Source of the DNA: Streptomyces parvulus
GTDB taxonomy: Bacteria; Actinomycetota; Actinomycetes; Streptomycetales; Streptomycetaceae
Assembly (NCBI RefSeq): GCF_014648855.1
Contig: NZ_BMRX01000016.1
Coordinates: 1-64,000 of the forward strand
DNA length: 64,000 bases
Direction of reading: 5' to 3'
Part shown: in pieces, positions 31,170-40,309 of the stretch
Layout: each line of letters opens with the position of its first letter
Position numbering within the stretch: position 1 is the first letter of the stretch
Made by a program: the position numbers and the translations under genes
Notes under the pieces: model-generated
Told to the model about the DNA's origin: nothing
The model's input: only the letters and a program-made list of their open reading frames with translations
Databases searched by the model: none

Positions 31170-32453
31170 TCAGCGACGCAGCTCCCGATGTGCCGTCTCC
31201 GGCAGGCGCAGGTACACCGCCGAGGAGAGCAGGCACAGGACGGCGACGTACCAGGGGAACAGGCCCGAGTGGCCCAGGTCCTTGAAGAGGGTTCCCACGT
31301 ACGGGGCCGTGCCGCCGAAGAGGGCCACCGTGAGTGAGTAGGGGAAGCCGATGCCGGCCGCTCGCACGCGGGGCGGGAAGATCTCCGCGTTGACCGCCGC
31401 GCTGATGGAGGTGAAGCCGGTAAGCAGGATCATGCCCGCGCACTGGACGAGCAGCAGAACGGCGAAGGAGTCCCGCAGGGCGTGCAGCAGGGGGACGCTC
31501 AGGAGGGCGAAACCCAGGCCGAAGAAGAGGAGCAGGGGGCGGCGGCCGAAGCGGTCGGAGAGCAGGCCGCCGAGCGGCTGGAGCAGCGCGAAGAAGGCCA
31601 GCGAGATCGTGCCCGCGAGCAGCGCGTCGGACTTGTCGATCCCCGCGTTGAGTTCGGCGTAGGTCGGCAGGTACGACGTCCAGGTGTAGTAGGCGATCGT
31701 GCCGCCCGCCGTGATGCCGCAGATCAGCAGGGACTCGCGCGGGTGCCGGCGCAGCGCCTCGAACAGCCCCGGGCGGGGTCCCTGCCGCTGCTCCTCGCTC
31801 CGGGTCTCCCGCGCGCCCTGCCGGATCCAGAAGCCGACCAGACTGAGCACGGCCCCGAGGACGAAGGGGACGCGCCACCCCCAGCCGTTCATCCGCTCGT
31901 CGCTCAGCGTGTTCACCAGCACGGTCGCGACACCGGAGGCGACCAGCTGCCCGGCCGTCGTCGAGACGTACTGGAAGCTGGAGAACAGCCCGCGCCGGCC
32001 GGGGCCCGCCGACTCGACCAGGAAGGTCGTGGACGCCGCGAACTCGCCGCCCACGCTGAGACCTTGGAGCAGCCGTGCCACGACCAGCACCACGGGAGCC
32101 AGCACACCGGCCGCGGCGTACGTCGGGGTCAGGCCGACCAGCAGACTGCTGCCGCCCATCAGCAGGATCGTGACCGTCAGCGCGGCCCGCCGGCCGCGGC
32201 GGTCGGCGATCGCGCCCATCAGCAGTCCGCCCACGGGCCGCATGAAGAAGCCCACCGCGAAGACGGCGAACGTCGACAGCAGCGGCACCAGCGAGTTGTC
32301 CGCGCTCTTGGGAAAGACCTGGTCGGCGATGTAGGTGGCCAGGAAGGTGTAGGCGTACCAGTCGTACCACTCCACCGCGTTGCCGACGGAGGCGGCGAGG
32401 AGCTGGCGCAGCGGACGAGCGGGCCTGGTCTTGGTCGCGATGGTCTCCGTCAT
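31170..32453 (-). CDS. MHS-family metabolite/H+ symporter
   Basis: A 427-residue, 12-segment major facilitator of the metabolite:H+ symporter type (shikimate/alpha-ketoglutarate/proline-betaine-like). Seen are the first-helix signature ASVGNAVEWYDWYAYTFLATYIADQVFP, loop 2-3 motif GAIADRRGRRAAL, RLLQGLSVGGEFAAS in helix 4, and a second DRFGRRPLLL loop after helix 8. It takes up an organic acid or zwitterion with protons at the cytoplasmic membrane. AGGATC lies just before the ATG. The neighbouring genes do not reveal the substrate. Confidence 0.92.
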   Translation of the reverse strand: MTETIATKTRPARPLRQLLAASVGNAVEWYDWYAYTFLATYIADQVFPKSADNSLVPLLSTFAVFAVGFFMRPVGGLLMGAIADRRGRRAALTVTILLMGGSSLLVGLTPTYAAAGVLAPVVLVVARLLQGLSVGGEFAASTTFLVESAGPGRRGLFSSFQYVSTTAGQLVASGVATVLVNTLSDERMNGWGWRVPFVLGAVLSLVGFWIRQGARETRSEEQRQGPRPGLFEALRRHPRESLLICGITAGGTIAYYTWTSYLPTYAELNAGIDKSDALLAGTISLAFFALLQPLGGLLSDRFGRRPLLLFFGLGFALLSVPLLHALRDSFAVLLLVQCAGMILLTGFTSISAAVNAEIFPPRVRAAGIGFPYSLTVALFGGTAPYVGTLFKDLGHSGLFPWYVAVLCLLSSAVYLRLPETAHRELRR

Positions 32454-32534
32454 GATCCTGACCCCTGCCCAGAAGGATCCCCACCCACGCGCGGGAGCCG
32501 GCAGACGACCGGCGGGCGGGCGGCCGGCCTCGCG

Positions 32535-33857
32535 TCACCTCTCGGCCCGCAGCGCGGTGAGGTGGGTGCCGTCGGCGTGGACGAGCCGGTCGGGGCCCAG
32601 GAAGAACGGCGGGCCGCCGACGGTCCGGCGCCAGGTGATCTCCCCGTACACATCCACGGCGATCACCGTGCCCCGGCGGGCGGCACCGGGCACGTACCAG
32701 ATCCCGTTTCCCAGCGGCTCCGCGTCGGGTGGGAGCTGTGCGGGGCGGAGCGCCGCGTCGTCCGGCTTCGCGGGGTCCGGATCCCGGAATCCGCGGCCGG
32801 CCCGGTAGGCGAGGACGCGGCCTTCGTGGGCCACCGGATACTCGCCGGGCCGCAGTCGCAGCCTGAACTCACCGTCGTAGTCGTCCCCGACCAGCGCACC
32901 CTCCGCGTCCGGCAGGGTGAGGCGGAAGCCCATCAACAGCGGGATCGCGGGATCCCGGCGGCAGCCGTCGCGGACCGCCGCCTGCGGTTGCTCCCAGACG
33001 AAGTCCCGCTGCCAGACCGGCGCGGGAGCCTGCTCCACCGTGTCGTACGCCGCCACCCGCACCCGGCACGCGGGGCCGTGCGGGGCCGTCACCACCAGGG
33101 TGCGGTAGGTGGTGGTGTACACCTGCGCGACCTCGCCCGGCGGCAGGTCCACCCGCCGGCCGTGGAGCCGCTGCTCTCCTTGGCCGAGGACTTCGATCCG
33201 GCCGTCGGCGACGAAGGTGAGCGGGCGGCAGGCGTCCTGCCCCGGCAGGCCCGGCACCTTCCGGCCGCGCTGTTGCCCGCAGGGTGCGGTGAAGACGGCG
33301 GAGCCGACCGTCCGCCGCGTCCACTGGACCTGGCCGGAGTACGGGTCCCAGGCGACCAGCGTGCAGGAGCCGCGCGTGCGGCAGGTCGCGGCCACGGCCT
33401 GGCGCGCGGAAGACAGGGTGATCATGCGCAACTCCCCGGCGGGACGCGACGGGGACGGCGCCAGCCGGAGGAACCGGCCGGTGCTCGGGTCCACGGAGGC
33501 AAGGGCCGGCAGCATGCCCGGCGGGGCGGCACCGACCAGTACGGTCGGGCTCGTTCCGGACGCGCCCGCGTGCGGCCGGCCGGGGTTCGCGGTCAGGGCG
33601 AACTCGGCGGGCAGGCGGGTCCGCCACAGGGTCCGTCCGTCCTCGTCGATCCTCGCGATCCATCTGCCCTGCCCGACGACCCCGTTGCGGGCGTCGACCA
33701 GCGACCAGTCACCCACCTCGTCGGTCGGTACGGGCAGCGGCACGCTGAAGGCACGTTCCGGCACCTCCGACGCGCTCAGGTCCGGCGGCTGGGGCGCGAA
33801 GCAGCCGCCGAGCGCGGCCAGCAGCACCAGGAGAGGCGGGACACGACGTCTGCGCAT
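32535..33857 (-). CDS. Exported lipoprotein with PQQ-like/beta-propeller character
   Basis: A 440-residue probable lipoprotein. The basic N-terminus MRRRR, hydrophobic segment and lipobox ALGGC place the lipid cysteine near residue 19. The mature part is full of strand-rich blades with Trp/Gly/Asp repeats such as WIARIDEDGRTLWRTRL, TLVAWDPYSGQVQWTRR and VIAVDVYGEITWRRTV, as in PQQ-like outer-surface propellers. No catalytic motif is recognised. The ATG at 33857 is supported by the signal peptide; GTG three codons upstream is possible. It stands divergent from the glutaredoxin-like gene. Confidence 0.78.
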   Translation of the reverse strand: MRRRRVPPLLVLLAALGGCFAPQPPDLSASEVPERAFSVPLPVPTDEVGDWSLVDARNGVVGQGRWIARIDEDGRTLWRTRLPAEFALTANPGRPHAGASGTSPTVLVGAAPPGMLPALASVDPSTGRFLRLAPSPSRPAGELRMITLSSARQAVAATCRTRGSCTLVAWDPYSGQVQWTRRTVGSAVFTAPCGQQRGRKVPGLPGQDACRPLTFVADGRIEVLGQGEQRLHGRRVDLPPGEVAQVYTTTYRTLVVTAPHGPACRVRVAAYDTVEQAPAPVWQRDFVWEQPQAAVRDGCRRDPAIPLLMGFRLTLPDAEGALVGDDYDGEFRLRLRPGEYPVAHEGRVLAYRAGRGFRDPDPAKPDDAALRPAQLPPDAEPLGNGIWYVPGAARRGTVIAVDVYGEITWRRTVGGPPFFLGPDRLVHADGTHLTALRAER

Positions 33858-34000
33858 ACGCGCCACGGTGCCCGAAGCGCGGCCGGCCGCGTGAGCACGG
33901 GACGCCACCGGATCGATCACAGTTCGGCGCCCGGGCCCCGCGGGCCCCGGCTCGGGCCGCCGTCGGCACCCGCTCCCGCCGGTCGGTAGCCTCTGCCCCC

Positions 34001-34438
34001 ATGACGCGTGCCTGGACTCTGCCCATTCTGCTCGTACTCGGCGGCGCGGCTGTCGCGACCGGGCAGATCCGCGGCGGGAGCCCCGGCACGGCCATGGTGT
34101 TCCTGCCGGTCTTCCTGGCGCTCGCCGCCGTGTACTCACCGCTGGTCTTCCCGAGGCCGATCGGCGCGCGGGAGGCACAGCGCCGCAGCGAGGCCGACGG
34201 CCGGCCGGTCGTCTACTGGCGGCCGGGCTGCAAGTACTGCATCCGGCTGCGCCTCAAGCTGGGCCGCGGCGCCCGCCGGCTGCACTGGGTCGACATCTGG
34301 CGCGACCCGGAGGGAGCGGCGGCGGTGAGGGCGGCGAACGACGGCAACGAGACAGTCCCGACCGTCGTCGTGGCAGGCCGGCCGCACACCAACCCCGATC
34401 CCGCGTGGGTACGCGAACAGCTCTCCCGCCCCGTGTGA
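34001..34438 (+). CDS. Membrane-anchored glutaredoxin/mycoredoxin-like protein
   Basis: A 145-residue protein: two hydrophobic segments (residues ~5-22 and ~29-50) anchor it, then a thioredoxin-fold domain with a CxxC redox centre in WRPGCKYCIRLRLKL and cis-Pro motif NETVPTVVVAGR. This matches actinobacterial mycoredoxin-like proteins that reduce mycothiol mixed disulfides. No ribosome site precedes the ATG. A TAGCCT-like -10 lies about 8 nt upstream, so the mRNA may be leaderless. Confidence 0.86.
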   Translation: MTRAWTLPILLVLGGAAVATGQIRGGSPGTAMVFLPVFLALAAVYSPLVFPRPIGAREAQRRSEADGRPVVYWRPGCKYCIRLRLKLGRGARRLHWVDIWRDPEGAAAVRAANDGNETVPTVVVAGRPHTNPDPAWVREQLSRPV

Positions 34439-34440
34439 GC

Positions 34441-34469
34441 GGGCGCGGCCATCCCGTGGCCGACCGCCC
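34441..34469 (+). terminator. Hairpin after glutaredoxin-like gene
   Basis: CGGCCA-TCCCG-TGGCCG (34446-34462), extended by GGGCG (34441-34445) with CGCCC (34465-34469), starts 3 nt after the stop codon. No U-run, as usual for this GC-rich genome. Confidence 0.65.
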
Positions 34470-34623
34470 GGCACACCCCGCGTACCGACGACTTTCACAC
34501 CAGGGTCACCGCACCCTTCCCTGACGTTTGCTGCTCCTGGAACACTCCTTTCGCGCGCAATCCGTCATCATCCGGCACCGTCCGGCCGGTTGAACCCCCC
34601 AAGGCGAGAGGTCTCCCACCCCC

Positions 34624-36636
34624 ATGCCAGATGTCAACCGGCGCAGGTTCCTCCAACTCGCGGGTGCCACCTCCGCGTTCAGTGCGCTGTCCGCGAGCAT
34701 CGAGCGGGCCGCGGCCCTCCCGGCGAACCATCGCTCCGGGACGATCGAGGACGTCGAGCACATCGTCGTCCTGATGCAGGAGAACCGTTCCTTCGACCAC
34801 TACTTCGGCAAGCTGCGCGGCGTCCGCGGCTTCGGCGACCCGCACCCCGTGGCCCTGGGCAACGGAAAGTCGGTGTGGCACCAGCCCGGCAGCGACGGCA
34901 AGGAGGTGCTCCCCTTCCACCCCGAGGCGGACGACCTCGGCATGCAGTTCCTCGAAGGGCTCCCGCACGGCTGGTCCGACGGTCAGGACGCCTACCACGA
35001 CGCGAAGTACGACCGCTGGCTGCCCGCCAAGGGCACCACCACGATGGCGTACCTCACCCGTGAGGACATCCCCTTCCACTACGCGCTCGCCGACACCTTC
35101 ACCGTCTGCGACGCTTACCACTGCTCCTTCATCGGCTCCACCGACCCCAACCGCTACTACCTGTGGTCGGGTCACACGGGCAACGACGGCAAGGGCGGCG
35201 GGCCGGTCCTCGGCAACGACGAACTGGGCTACGACTGGACGACGTACCCCGAGCGGCTGGAGGCGGCCGGGATCTCCTGGAAGATCTACCAGGACATCGG
35301 CGACGGCCTCGACGCCGCCGGCCACTGGGGCTGGATCGACGACGCCTACCGCGGCAACTACGGCGACAACTCGCTGCTGTACTTCAACAAGTACCGCAAC
35401 GCGAAGCCCGGCGACCCCCTGTTCGACAAGGCCCGCACCGGCACCGACGCCAAGCGCGGCGAGGGCTACTTCGACCGGCTGCGGGCCGACGTCAAGGCGG
35501 ACCGGCTGCCGAAGATCTCCTGGATCGCCGCCCCCGAGGCCTTCTCCGAGCACTCCAACTGGCCCTCGAACTACGGTGCCTGGTACATCTCCCAGGTCCT
35601 CGACTCGCTCACCGCGAACCCCGCGGTGTGGGCGAAGACCGCCCTGTTCATCACGTACGACGAGAACGACGGCTTCTTCGACCACCTGGTGCCGCCGCTG
35701 CCGCCGAAGTCCGCCGCGCAGGGCCTGTCCACCGTCGACGTCTCCCTCGACGTCTTCAAGGGCAGCTCCAGCCACCGCGAGGGTTTCTACGGACTCGGCC
35801 CGCGCGTGCCCATGCTCGTCGTCTCGCCCTGGAGCAAGGGCGGCTACGTCTGCTCCGAGACCTTCGACCACACCTCGGTCATCCGGTTCATGGAGCGCCG
35901 CTTCGGTGTGCGCGAGCCCCAGATCTCGCCGTGGCGGCGCGCCATCTGCGGCGATCTGACCAGCGCCTTCGACTTCTCCCGCAAGGACACCCGCCCGGTC
36001 GGCCTGCCGGACACCGACGCCTACGAGCCGCCGGACCGCGAACGCCACCCGGACTACCGTCCGACGCCGCCCGCGGACCCGGACATGCCCCGCCAGGAGC
36101 GCGGCACGCGCCCCACCCGGCCGCTGCGCTACGCCCCGCACGTCGACGGCGCCGTGGACGCCGCGGCCGGGAAGTTCAGGCTCACCTTCGCCTCCGGCGC
36201 CGGGGCCGGCGCCGCCTTCCTCATCACCTCCGGCAACCGCACCGACGGGCCCTGGACGTACACCGCCGAGGCCGGCAAGAGCGTCGCGGACACCTGGAAC
36301 TCGGCGTACTCCAAGGGCGCGTACGACCTGACCGTGCACGGGCCCAACGGCTTCCTGCGCGTCTTCAAGGGCCCCAACAAGAGTGCGGGCCCCGAGGTCA
36401 CCGCCCGGCACACCGGCTCGACCGCGCCGAGGCACTGTTCACCGAGGCCCTGCGCGCCTACGAGACCTCGGGCTGGAGCGGCGGCCACCTCTCCCTGGCG
36501 CACGCCTACGTCGGCCTCGGCCACCGCAGGCGCGGCCGGCTCAGGGAGGCCGAGAAGTCCCTGCGCGAATCACTGCGCATCGCCGAACGCGTGGGCCGCG
36601 GACTGCCGTTGTACTGGTCGGCGATCTGCAACCTGA
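34624..36636 (+). CDS. Tat-exported phospholipase C, 3' end replaced by out-of-frame regulator DNA
   Basis: Residues 1 to about 598 are a non-hemolytic-type phospholipase C. It begins with the twin-arginine signal NRRRFLQLAGATSAFSAL, has the phosphoesterase motif QENRSFDHYFGKLRG, VSPWSKGGYVCSETFDHTS, and then one C-terminal DUF756-type beta domain. Around 36415-36425 the similarity ends. The frame runs on for about 70 residues of Arg/Ala/Pro/Ser-rich sequence (from TAPRHCSP) to TAG at 36636. This is the +1 shadow of a TPR-regulator gene whose true frame is open through the same DNA. A second DUF756-type domain normally expected is missing. It is best explained by a deletion that joined two genes; catalytic residues remain, so activity is possible. 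GAGAGG lies 12 nt before the ATG. Confidence 0.85.
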   Translation: MPDVNRRRFLQLAGATSAFSALSASIERAAALPANHRSGTIEDVEHIVVLMQENRSFDHYFGKLRGVRGFGDPHPVALGNGKSVWHQPGSDGKEVLPFHPEADDLGMQFLEGLPHGWSDGQDAYHDAKYDRWLPAKGTTTMAYLTREDIPFHYALADTFTVCDAYHCSFIGSTDPNRYYLWSGHTGNDGKGGGPVLGNDELGYDWTTYPERLEAAGISWKIYQDIGDGLDAAGHWGWIDDAYRGNYGDNSLLYFNKYRNAKPGDPLFDKARTGTDAKRGEGYFDRLRADVKADRLPKISWIAAPEAFSEHSNWPSNYGAWYISQVLDSLTANPAVWAKTALFITYDENDGFFDHLVPPLPPKSAAQGLSTVDVSLDVFKGSSSHREGFYGLGPRVPMLVVSPWSKGGYVCSETFDHTSVIRFMERRFGVREPQISPWRRAICGDLTSAFDFSRKDTRPVGLPDTDAYEPPDRERHPDYRPTPPADPDMPRQERGTRPTRPLRYAPHVDGAVDAAAGKFRLTFASGAGAGAAFLITSGNRTDGPWTYTAEAGKSVADTWNSAYSKGAYDLTVHGPNGFLRVFKGPNKSAGPEVTARHTGSTAPRHCSPRPCAPTRPRAGAAATSPWRTPTSASATAGAAGSGRPRSPCANHCASPNAWAADCRCTGRRSAT

Positions 36637-37220
36637 TCGACACGCTGCTCGCCCGCGGCCACGTCGCCGAGGCCGCATCCCTCGCCGACCAGTACGGCTT
36701 CGCCCCGCCCTACCCGTCGACGATCGTGCTGCCCGACCCGCGCTCCGTGCGCGGCCGGCTGCTGCTGGCGACCGGCCGCACCGAGGAGGGCGTCAACGAA
36801 CTGGAGGCCGCCGAGAAGGCGGCGGCCGCCCGCGGCAGACACAACCCGGTCGTGGTGCCCTGGGCGACCGACCTGGCCCGTGCCCTCGCCACCGAGGACC
36901 CCGGCCGGGCCGCCCGGCTGGCCTCCGACGCCCGCCGCCAGGCCGAGCGCTTCGGCACGGACACCGCCATAGGAGAGGCACTGCGCTGCGCCGCAGCGCT
37001 GGAGACCGGCCAGCGCGCGGTCCGGCTCGCCGCCCAGGCCGTCACCTACCTGGAGGCCTCGCCCTGCCAGTACGAGCACGCCGCGGCCCGCGTGGAGTAC
37101 GGCATCGCGTCCCGCTCCGCGGCCGAGCTGCACCGGGGCCTGGACCTGGCCGAGTCGTGCGGCGCGGACGGGCTGGTGGCCCGGGCGCGCGAGGCGCTGG
37201 CGGTGGTGCACGCGGGCTGA
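36420..37220 (+). pseudogene. C-terminal remnant of a TPR-containing transcriptional regulator
   Basis: About 265 codons without their own start: DRAEALFTEALRAYETSG, LREAEKSLRESLRIAERVG, LARGHVAEAASLADQYG, RGRLLLATGRTEEGVNELEAAEKAA and further helix pairs. This is the TPR region of a large ATPase-type (LuxR/MalT-like) regulator, ending LAVVHAG. The N-terminal ATPase part is absent, and no LuxR HTH follows. The 5' end abuts the phospholipase C gene in a different frame. The codon usage is ordinary for the genome, so the loss is probably recent. Confidence 0.82.
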
Positions 37221-37242
37221 CCCGCGCGCACCACCCCGGGGC

Positions 37243-38364
37243 TCAGCCGGCCGTGCCGTCCTCCTCGGCCAGCACCCGCTGGGCCGCCGCGAACGCCGAG
37301 TTCGCCGCCGGCACCCCGCAGTACACCGCCGTCTGGAGCAGCACCGCACCGATCTCGTCCGGCGTGAGCCCGTTGCGCCGCGCGGCCCGCACGTGCATGG
37401 CCAGCTCGTCGTAGTGGCCGTGCGCGACCAGCGCCGTCAGCGTGATCATGCTGCGCTCGCGGCGGGACAGCGTGGGGTCGGTCCAGATCTCGCCCCAGGC
37501 GTAGCGCGAGATGAAGTCCTGGAACCTGGCGGTGAAGGGGGACTGGCCGGCCTGCGCCCGGTCCACGTGCGCGTCGCCGAGCACCTCGCGCCGCACCGCC
37601 ATGCCCCGCCGGGCGTCACCGCCGAGATGGGCGCGCAGGGCGGTCAGCACCGCCTCCGGCCGTTCGGCGGGCGCCAGGTGGGAGGCGCCCGGGATCTCCG
37701 TCAGCGTCGCCCCCGGCACCGCGTCGGCGATCTCCCGCAGGTGCGCGGGTGGCGTGGCCGGGTCCTCCCGGCCGGCGATCAGCAGCGTGGGAGCGGTGAT
37801 GTCACCGAGCCGGCCGCGCAGGTCGAAGGCGGCGAGCGCGTCGCAGCAGGCGGCATAGGCGGCGGGATCGGCCTCCCGGTGGTCGCGCACCAGCCGGGGC
37901 ACCGTGAACCCGGGGGTGAACCACCGCTCGTCCGCCCCGTCCGCGAGCCGCGCCAGCCCTTCCGCACGCACCTGCGCGGCCCGCTCCCGCCACGGCCTCG
38001 CCCCGTTGAAGTGCGCCGAAGAGCACACCACCGCCAGGGACGACACCCGCTCGGGAGAGTGCACCGCCAGGTGCAGGCCCACGGCCCCGCCCAGCGACAC
38101 CCCGGCGTAGGCGAACCGCTCCACGCCGAGCGCGTCGGCCAGCTCCAGCACCAGCCCGGCCAGGTCGCCGACGGTGGCGCCCGGCGCGACGAGGTCCGCC
38201 GCCGAGCCGCCGTGCCCCGGCAGGTCCCAGCGGATCACCCGGTGGCCGGCCGACAGCTCCGGTGCCACCGCGTCCCACAGCGCGTACGAGGTGCCCAGCG
38301 ACGGCCCGAGCAGCAGCGGGGGAGCGGAGGCGGGGCCTTCGGACAGATGGGCGAGCAGGGTCAA
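37243..38364 (-). CDS. pcaL: PcaL: 3-oxoadipate enol-lactonase fused to 4-carboxymuconolactone decarboxylase
   Basis: A 373-residue bifunctional enzyme. Residues ~1-245 are an alpha/beta hydrolase (nucleophile in YAGVSLGGAVG, late His in GASHLAPAERPE). Residues ~255-373 are a carboxymuconolactone decarboxylase domain (RYAWGEIWTDPTLSRRERSMITLTAL, YCGVPAANSAFA). It turns 4-carboxymuconolactone into 3-oxoadipate in two steps. The TTG start at 38362-38364 overlaps the pcaB stop (TTGA) with GGAG 5 nt upstream. Last gene of the protocatechuate operon. Confidence 0.95.
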   Translation of the reverse strand: MTLLAHLSEGPASAPPLLLGPSLGTSYALWDAVAPELSAGHRVIRWDLPGHGGSAADLVAPGATVGDLAGLVLELADALGVERFAYAGVSLGGAVGLHLAVHSPERVSSLAVVCSSAHFNGARPWRERAAQVRAEGLARLADGADERWFTPGFTVPRLVRDHREADPAAYAACCDALAAFDLRGRLGDITAPTLLIAGREDPATPPAHLREIADAVPGATLTEIPGASHLAPAERPEAVLTALRAHLGGDARRGMAVRREVLGDAHVDRAQAGQSPFTARFQDFISRYAWGEIWTDPTLSRRERSMITLTALVAHGHYDELAMHVRAARRNGLTPDEIGAVLLQTAVYCGVPAANSAFAAAQRVLAEEDGTAG

Positions 38365-39704
38365 CGTCGCTCCAGGGCACGGTCGGTCAGGGCTCCCGCG
38401 GAGCCGGTGTAACGCGCGGGATCGGTCAGGGCGTCGAGGTCCAGGCCGCGCAACTCCGGTACCTCGGCGAGCAGTTCGCCCAGAGTGCGGTCCTCCGTGT
38501 ACGTGCGCGCCGCCAGTTCGGTCAGCAGCGACCCGGCGCGGGACCGCCCGAGGACCGGCGTCAGCTCGGCGGCGAGCCGCTCGGACACGATCAGCCCGCG
38601 GGTCAGGCCCAGGTGCCCGCGCATCACGCCGGGCCGCACCCGCAGGCCCTCGGCCAGTTCCGCCGCGTCGCGGGCCGCGCCGCCGGCCAGCCGCAGCAGG
38701 TCGCGCAGCGGCTCCCACTCGGCGTGCCAGGCGCCCGCCGGCCGCTCGTCCTCGGCGGTCATCGAGCCGTACAGCACCGCCGCGAGCTGCGGCGCGCGCC
38801 GGGCCGCCGCCGCGATCAGCGTGGACCGCACGGGGTTGGCCTTGTGGGGCATCGCCGAGGAACCGCCGCCACCGCCCTCGAAGACCTCGCCGTTCTCGGT
38901 GCGGGAGAGTGCCAGGACGTCCGCGGCGATCTTCCCGAGCGCCCCGGCGGCGAAGGCGAGCGCGCCCGCCAGGTCGGCGACCGGGGTGCGCAGCGTGTGC
39001 CAGGGCAGCAGCGGCGCCCGCAGGCCCAGTTCGCGGGCGTACGCCGCGGGCAGCGCGGTGGGGTCGGGGGCGCCGTACGCCCCGAAGGCGGCCAGGGTGC
39101 CCGCCGCGCCGCCCAGTTGCACGGGCAGCGCGTCGCGTACGGCGGTGACGCGGTCGCGCGTGTCCAGGACCAGCGCGCGCCACCCCGCCGCCTTCAGCCC
39201 GAAGGTCGTCGGCACGGCGTGCTGGGTGAGGGTGCGACCCGGCATCGGTGTGTCCCGGTGCTCTGCGGCGAGCGCGGCCAGGGCCCGTTCCGTGCGGGTG
39301 AGATCGGGCAGCAGCACGTCCAGGGTGCGGGCGGCGACCAGCATCGCCGCCGTGTCCAGGATGTCCTGGCTGGTCGCACCCCGGTGCACGTACGGCCCGT
39401 ACTCCGTGCCGACCGCCTCGGTCAGGTCGGCCACCAGCGGGATGACCGGGTTCCCGCCGGCCCGGGCCCGTTCGGCCAGCGCATGCATGTCGAAGGAGCC
39501 GGGATCGGCGGCCACGCTCACGGCGTCCGCCGCCTCGGCCGGGGCCAGTCCCAGCGCGGCCTGGGCGCGGGTCAGGGCCGCCTCCGCGTCCAGCAGGGCA
39601 CGCAGGTAGGCGCGGTCGCCGGTCGCCGACGCGGCCGGCGAGCCCGTCCACCCGGGCGCGAGCAGGCTCGTGCCGGTGTCGCCGGGCTCCTCGGGTGATG
39701 TCAC
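38361..39704 (-). CDS. pcaB: 3-carboxy-cis,cis-muconate cycloisomerase
   Basis: A 447-residue member of the fumarase/aspartase superfamily that lactonises 3-carboxymuconate. It carries the superfamily signature GSSAMPHKANPVRS, HRGATSQDILDTA and GRTLTQHAVPTTFG. The GTG start (39702-39704) overlaps the pcaG stop (GTGA) and has GGAG 5 nt upstream. Its stop overlaps pcaL. Position between pcaG and pcaL agrees with the pathway order. Confidence 0.95.
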   Translation of the reverse strand: MTSPEEPGDTGTSLLAPGWTGSPAASATGDRAYLRALLDAEAALTRAQAALGLAPAEAADAVSVAADPGSFDMHALAERARAGGNPVIPLVADLTEAVGTEYGPYVHRGATSQDILDTAAMLVAARTLDVLLPDLTRTERALAALAAEHRDTPMPGRTLTQHAVPTTFGLKAAGWRALVLDTRDRVTAVRDALPVQLGGAAGTLAAFGAYGAPDPTALPAAYARELGLRAPLLPWHTLRTPVADLAGALAFAAGALGKIAADVLALSRTENGEVFEGGGGGSSAMPHKANPVRSTLIAAAARRAPQLAAVLYGSMTAEDERPAGAWHAEWEPLRDLLRLAGGAARDAAELAEGLRVRPGVMRGHLGLTRGLIVSERLAAELTPVLGRSRAGSLLTELAARTYTEDRTLGELLAEVPELRGLDLDALTDPARYTGSAGALTDRALERR

Positions 39705-40306
39705 TGGAACTCCAGGAAGACCGTCTCGCCCTCGCCCTGAAGGCGGATGTCGAAACGGTACGTGCCCCGCCCCTCGTCCGCCGCGACCAGCGTGTCGCGG
39801 CGCTCCGCCGGCAGCCGCGCCAGCAGCGGGTCGGCGGCGAGCGCCGTCGCGTCGTCCGGCAGATAGATCCGGGTGTACAGGTGCACGAGCAGGCCGCGGG
39901 CGAAGACGCACACGCTGACGTAGGGCGCGCTCCGCCCGCGCGCCCCGGGCCGCAGCGTCCGGGCGTACCAGTGGCCGTTCGCGTCGGTCTGGATCCGGCC
40001 GAAGCCGGTGAACTCCACGCCGTTGCGGCCCAGGAAGCCGCCCGAGGCGGGGTCGCGGCGCAGGGAGCCGTCCATGGAGGGCGTACCGCCCTCCGGGTCC
40101 GGCCCCCACAGCTCCACGAGTGCGTCCGGCAGCGGGGCGCCCTCCCCGTCGTACACGTACCCGTGCACGGTGACGGCGTCCGGATGCCCGGCCGGTGCGA
40201 TGTCCTCACCGCCGGGGAAGGGCAGCGCGTACCCGTAGAACGGGCCGACCGTGTGCGACGGCGTGGGCGGTACCCGTCCGGGCCCGGTGGTGTCGATCCT
40301 GGTCAT
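39701..40306 (-). CDS. pcaG: Protocatechuate 3,4-dioxygenase alpha subunit
   Basis: A 201-residue intradiol-dioxygenase subunit: PPTPSHTVGPFYGYALPF, VTVHGYVYDGEGAPLPDALVELWGPD, and the C-terminal YRFDIRLQGEGETVFLEF. The alpha chain lacks the full iron-ligand set and supports the catalytic beta chain. It begins 3 nt after the pcaH stop and overlaps pcaB. Confidence 0.95.
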   Translation of the reverse strand: MTRIDTTGPGRVPPTPSHTVGPFYGYALPFPGGEDIAPAGHPDAVTVHGYVYDGEGAPLPDALVELWGPDPEGGTPSMDGSLRRDPASGGFLGRNGVEFTGFGRIQTDANGHWYARTLRPGARGRSAPYVSVCVFARGLLVHLYTRIYLPDDATALAADPLLARLPAERRDTLVAADEGRGTYRFDIRLQGEGETVFLEFQ

Positions 40307-40309
40307 GGG

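Noticed and set aside
34495..36435. 646-residue minus-strand frame opposite phospholipase C
   Set aside because: Val/Gly/Glu-rich antisense shadow.
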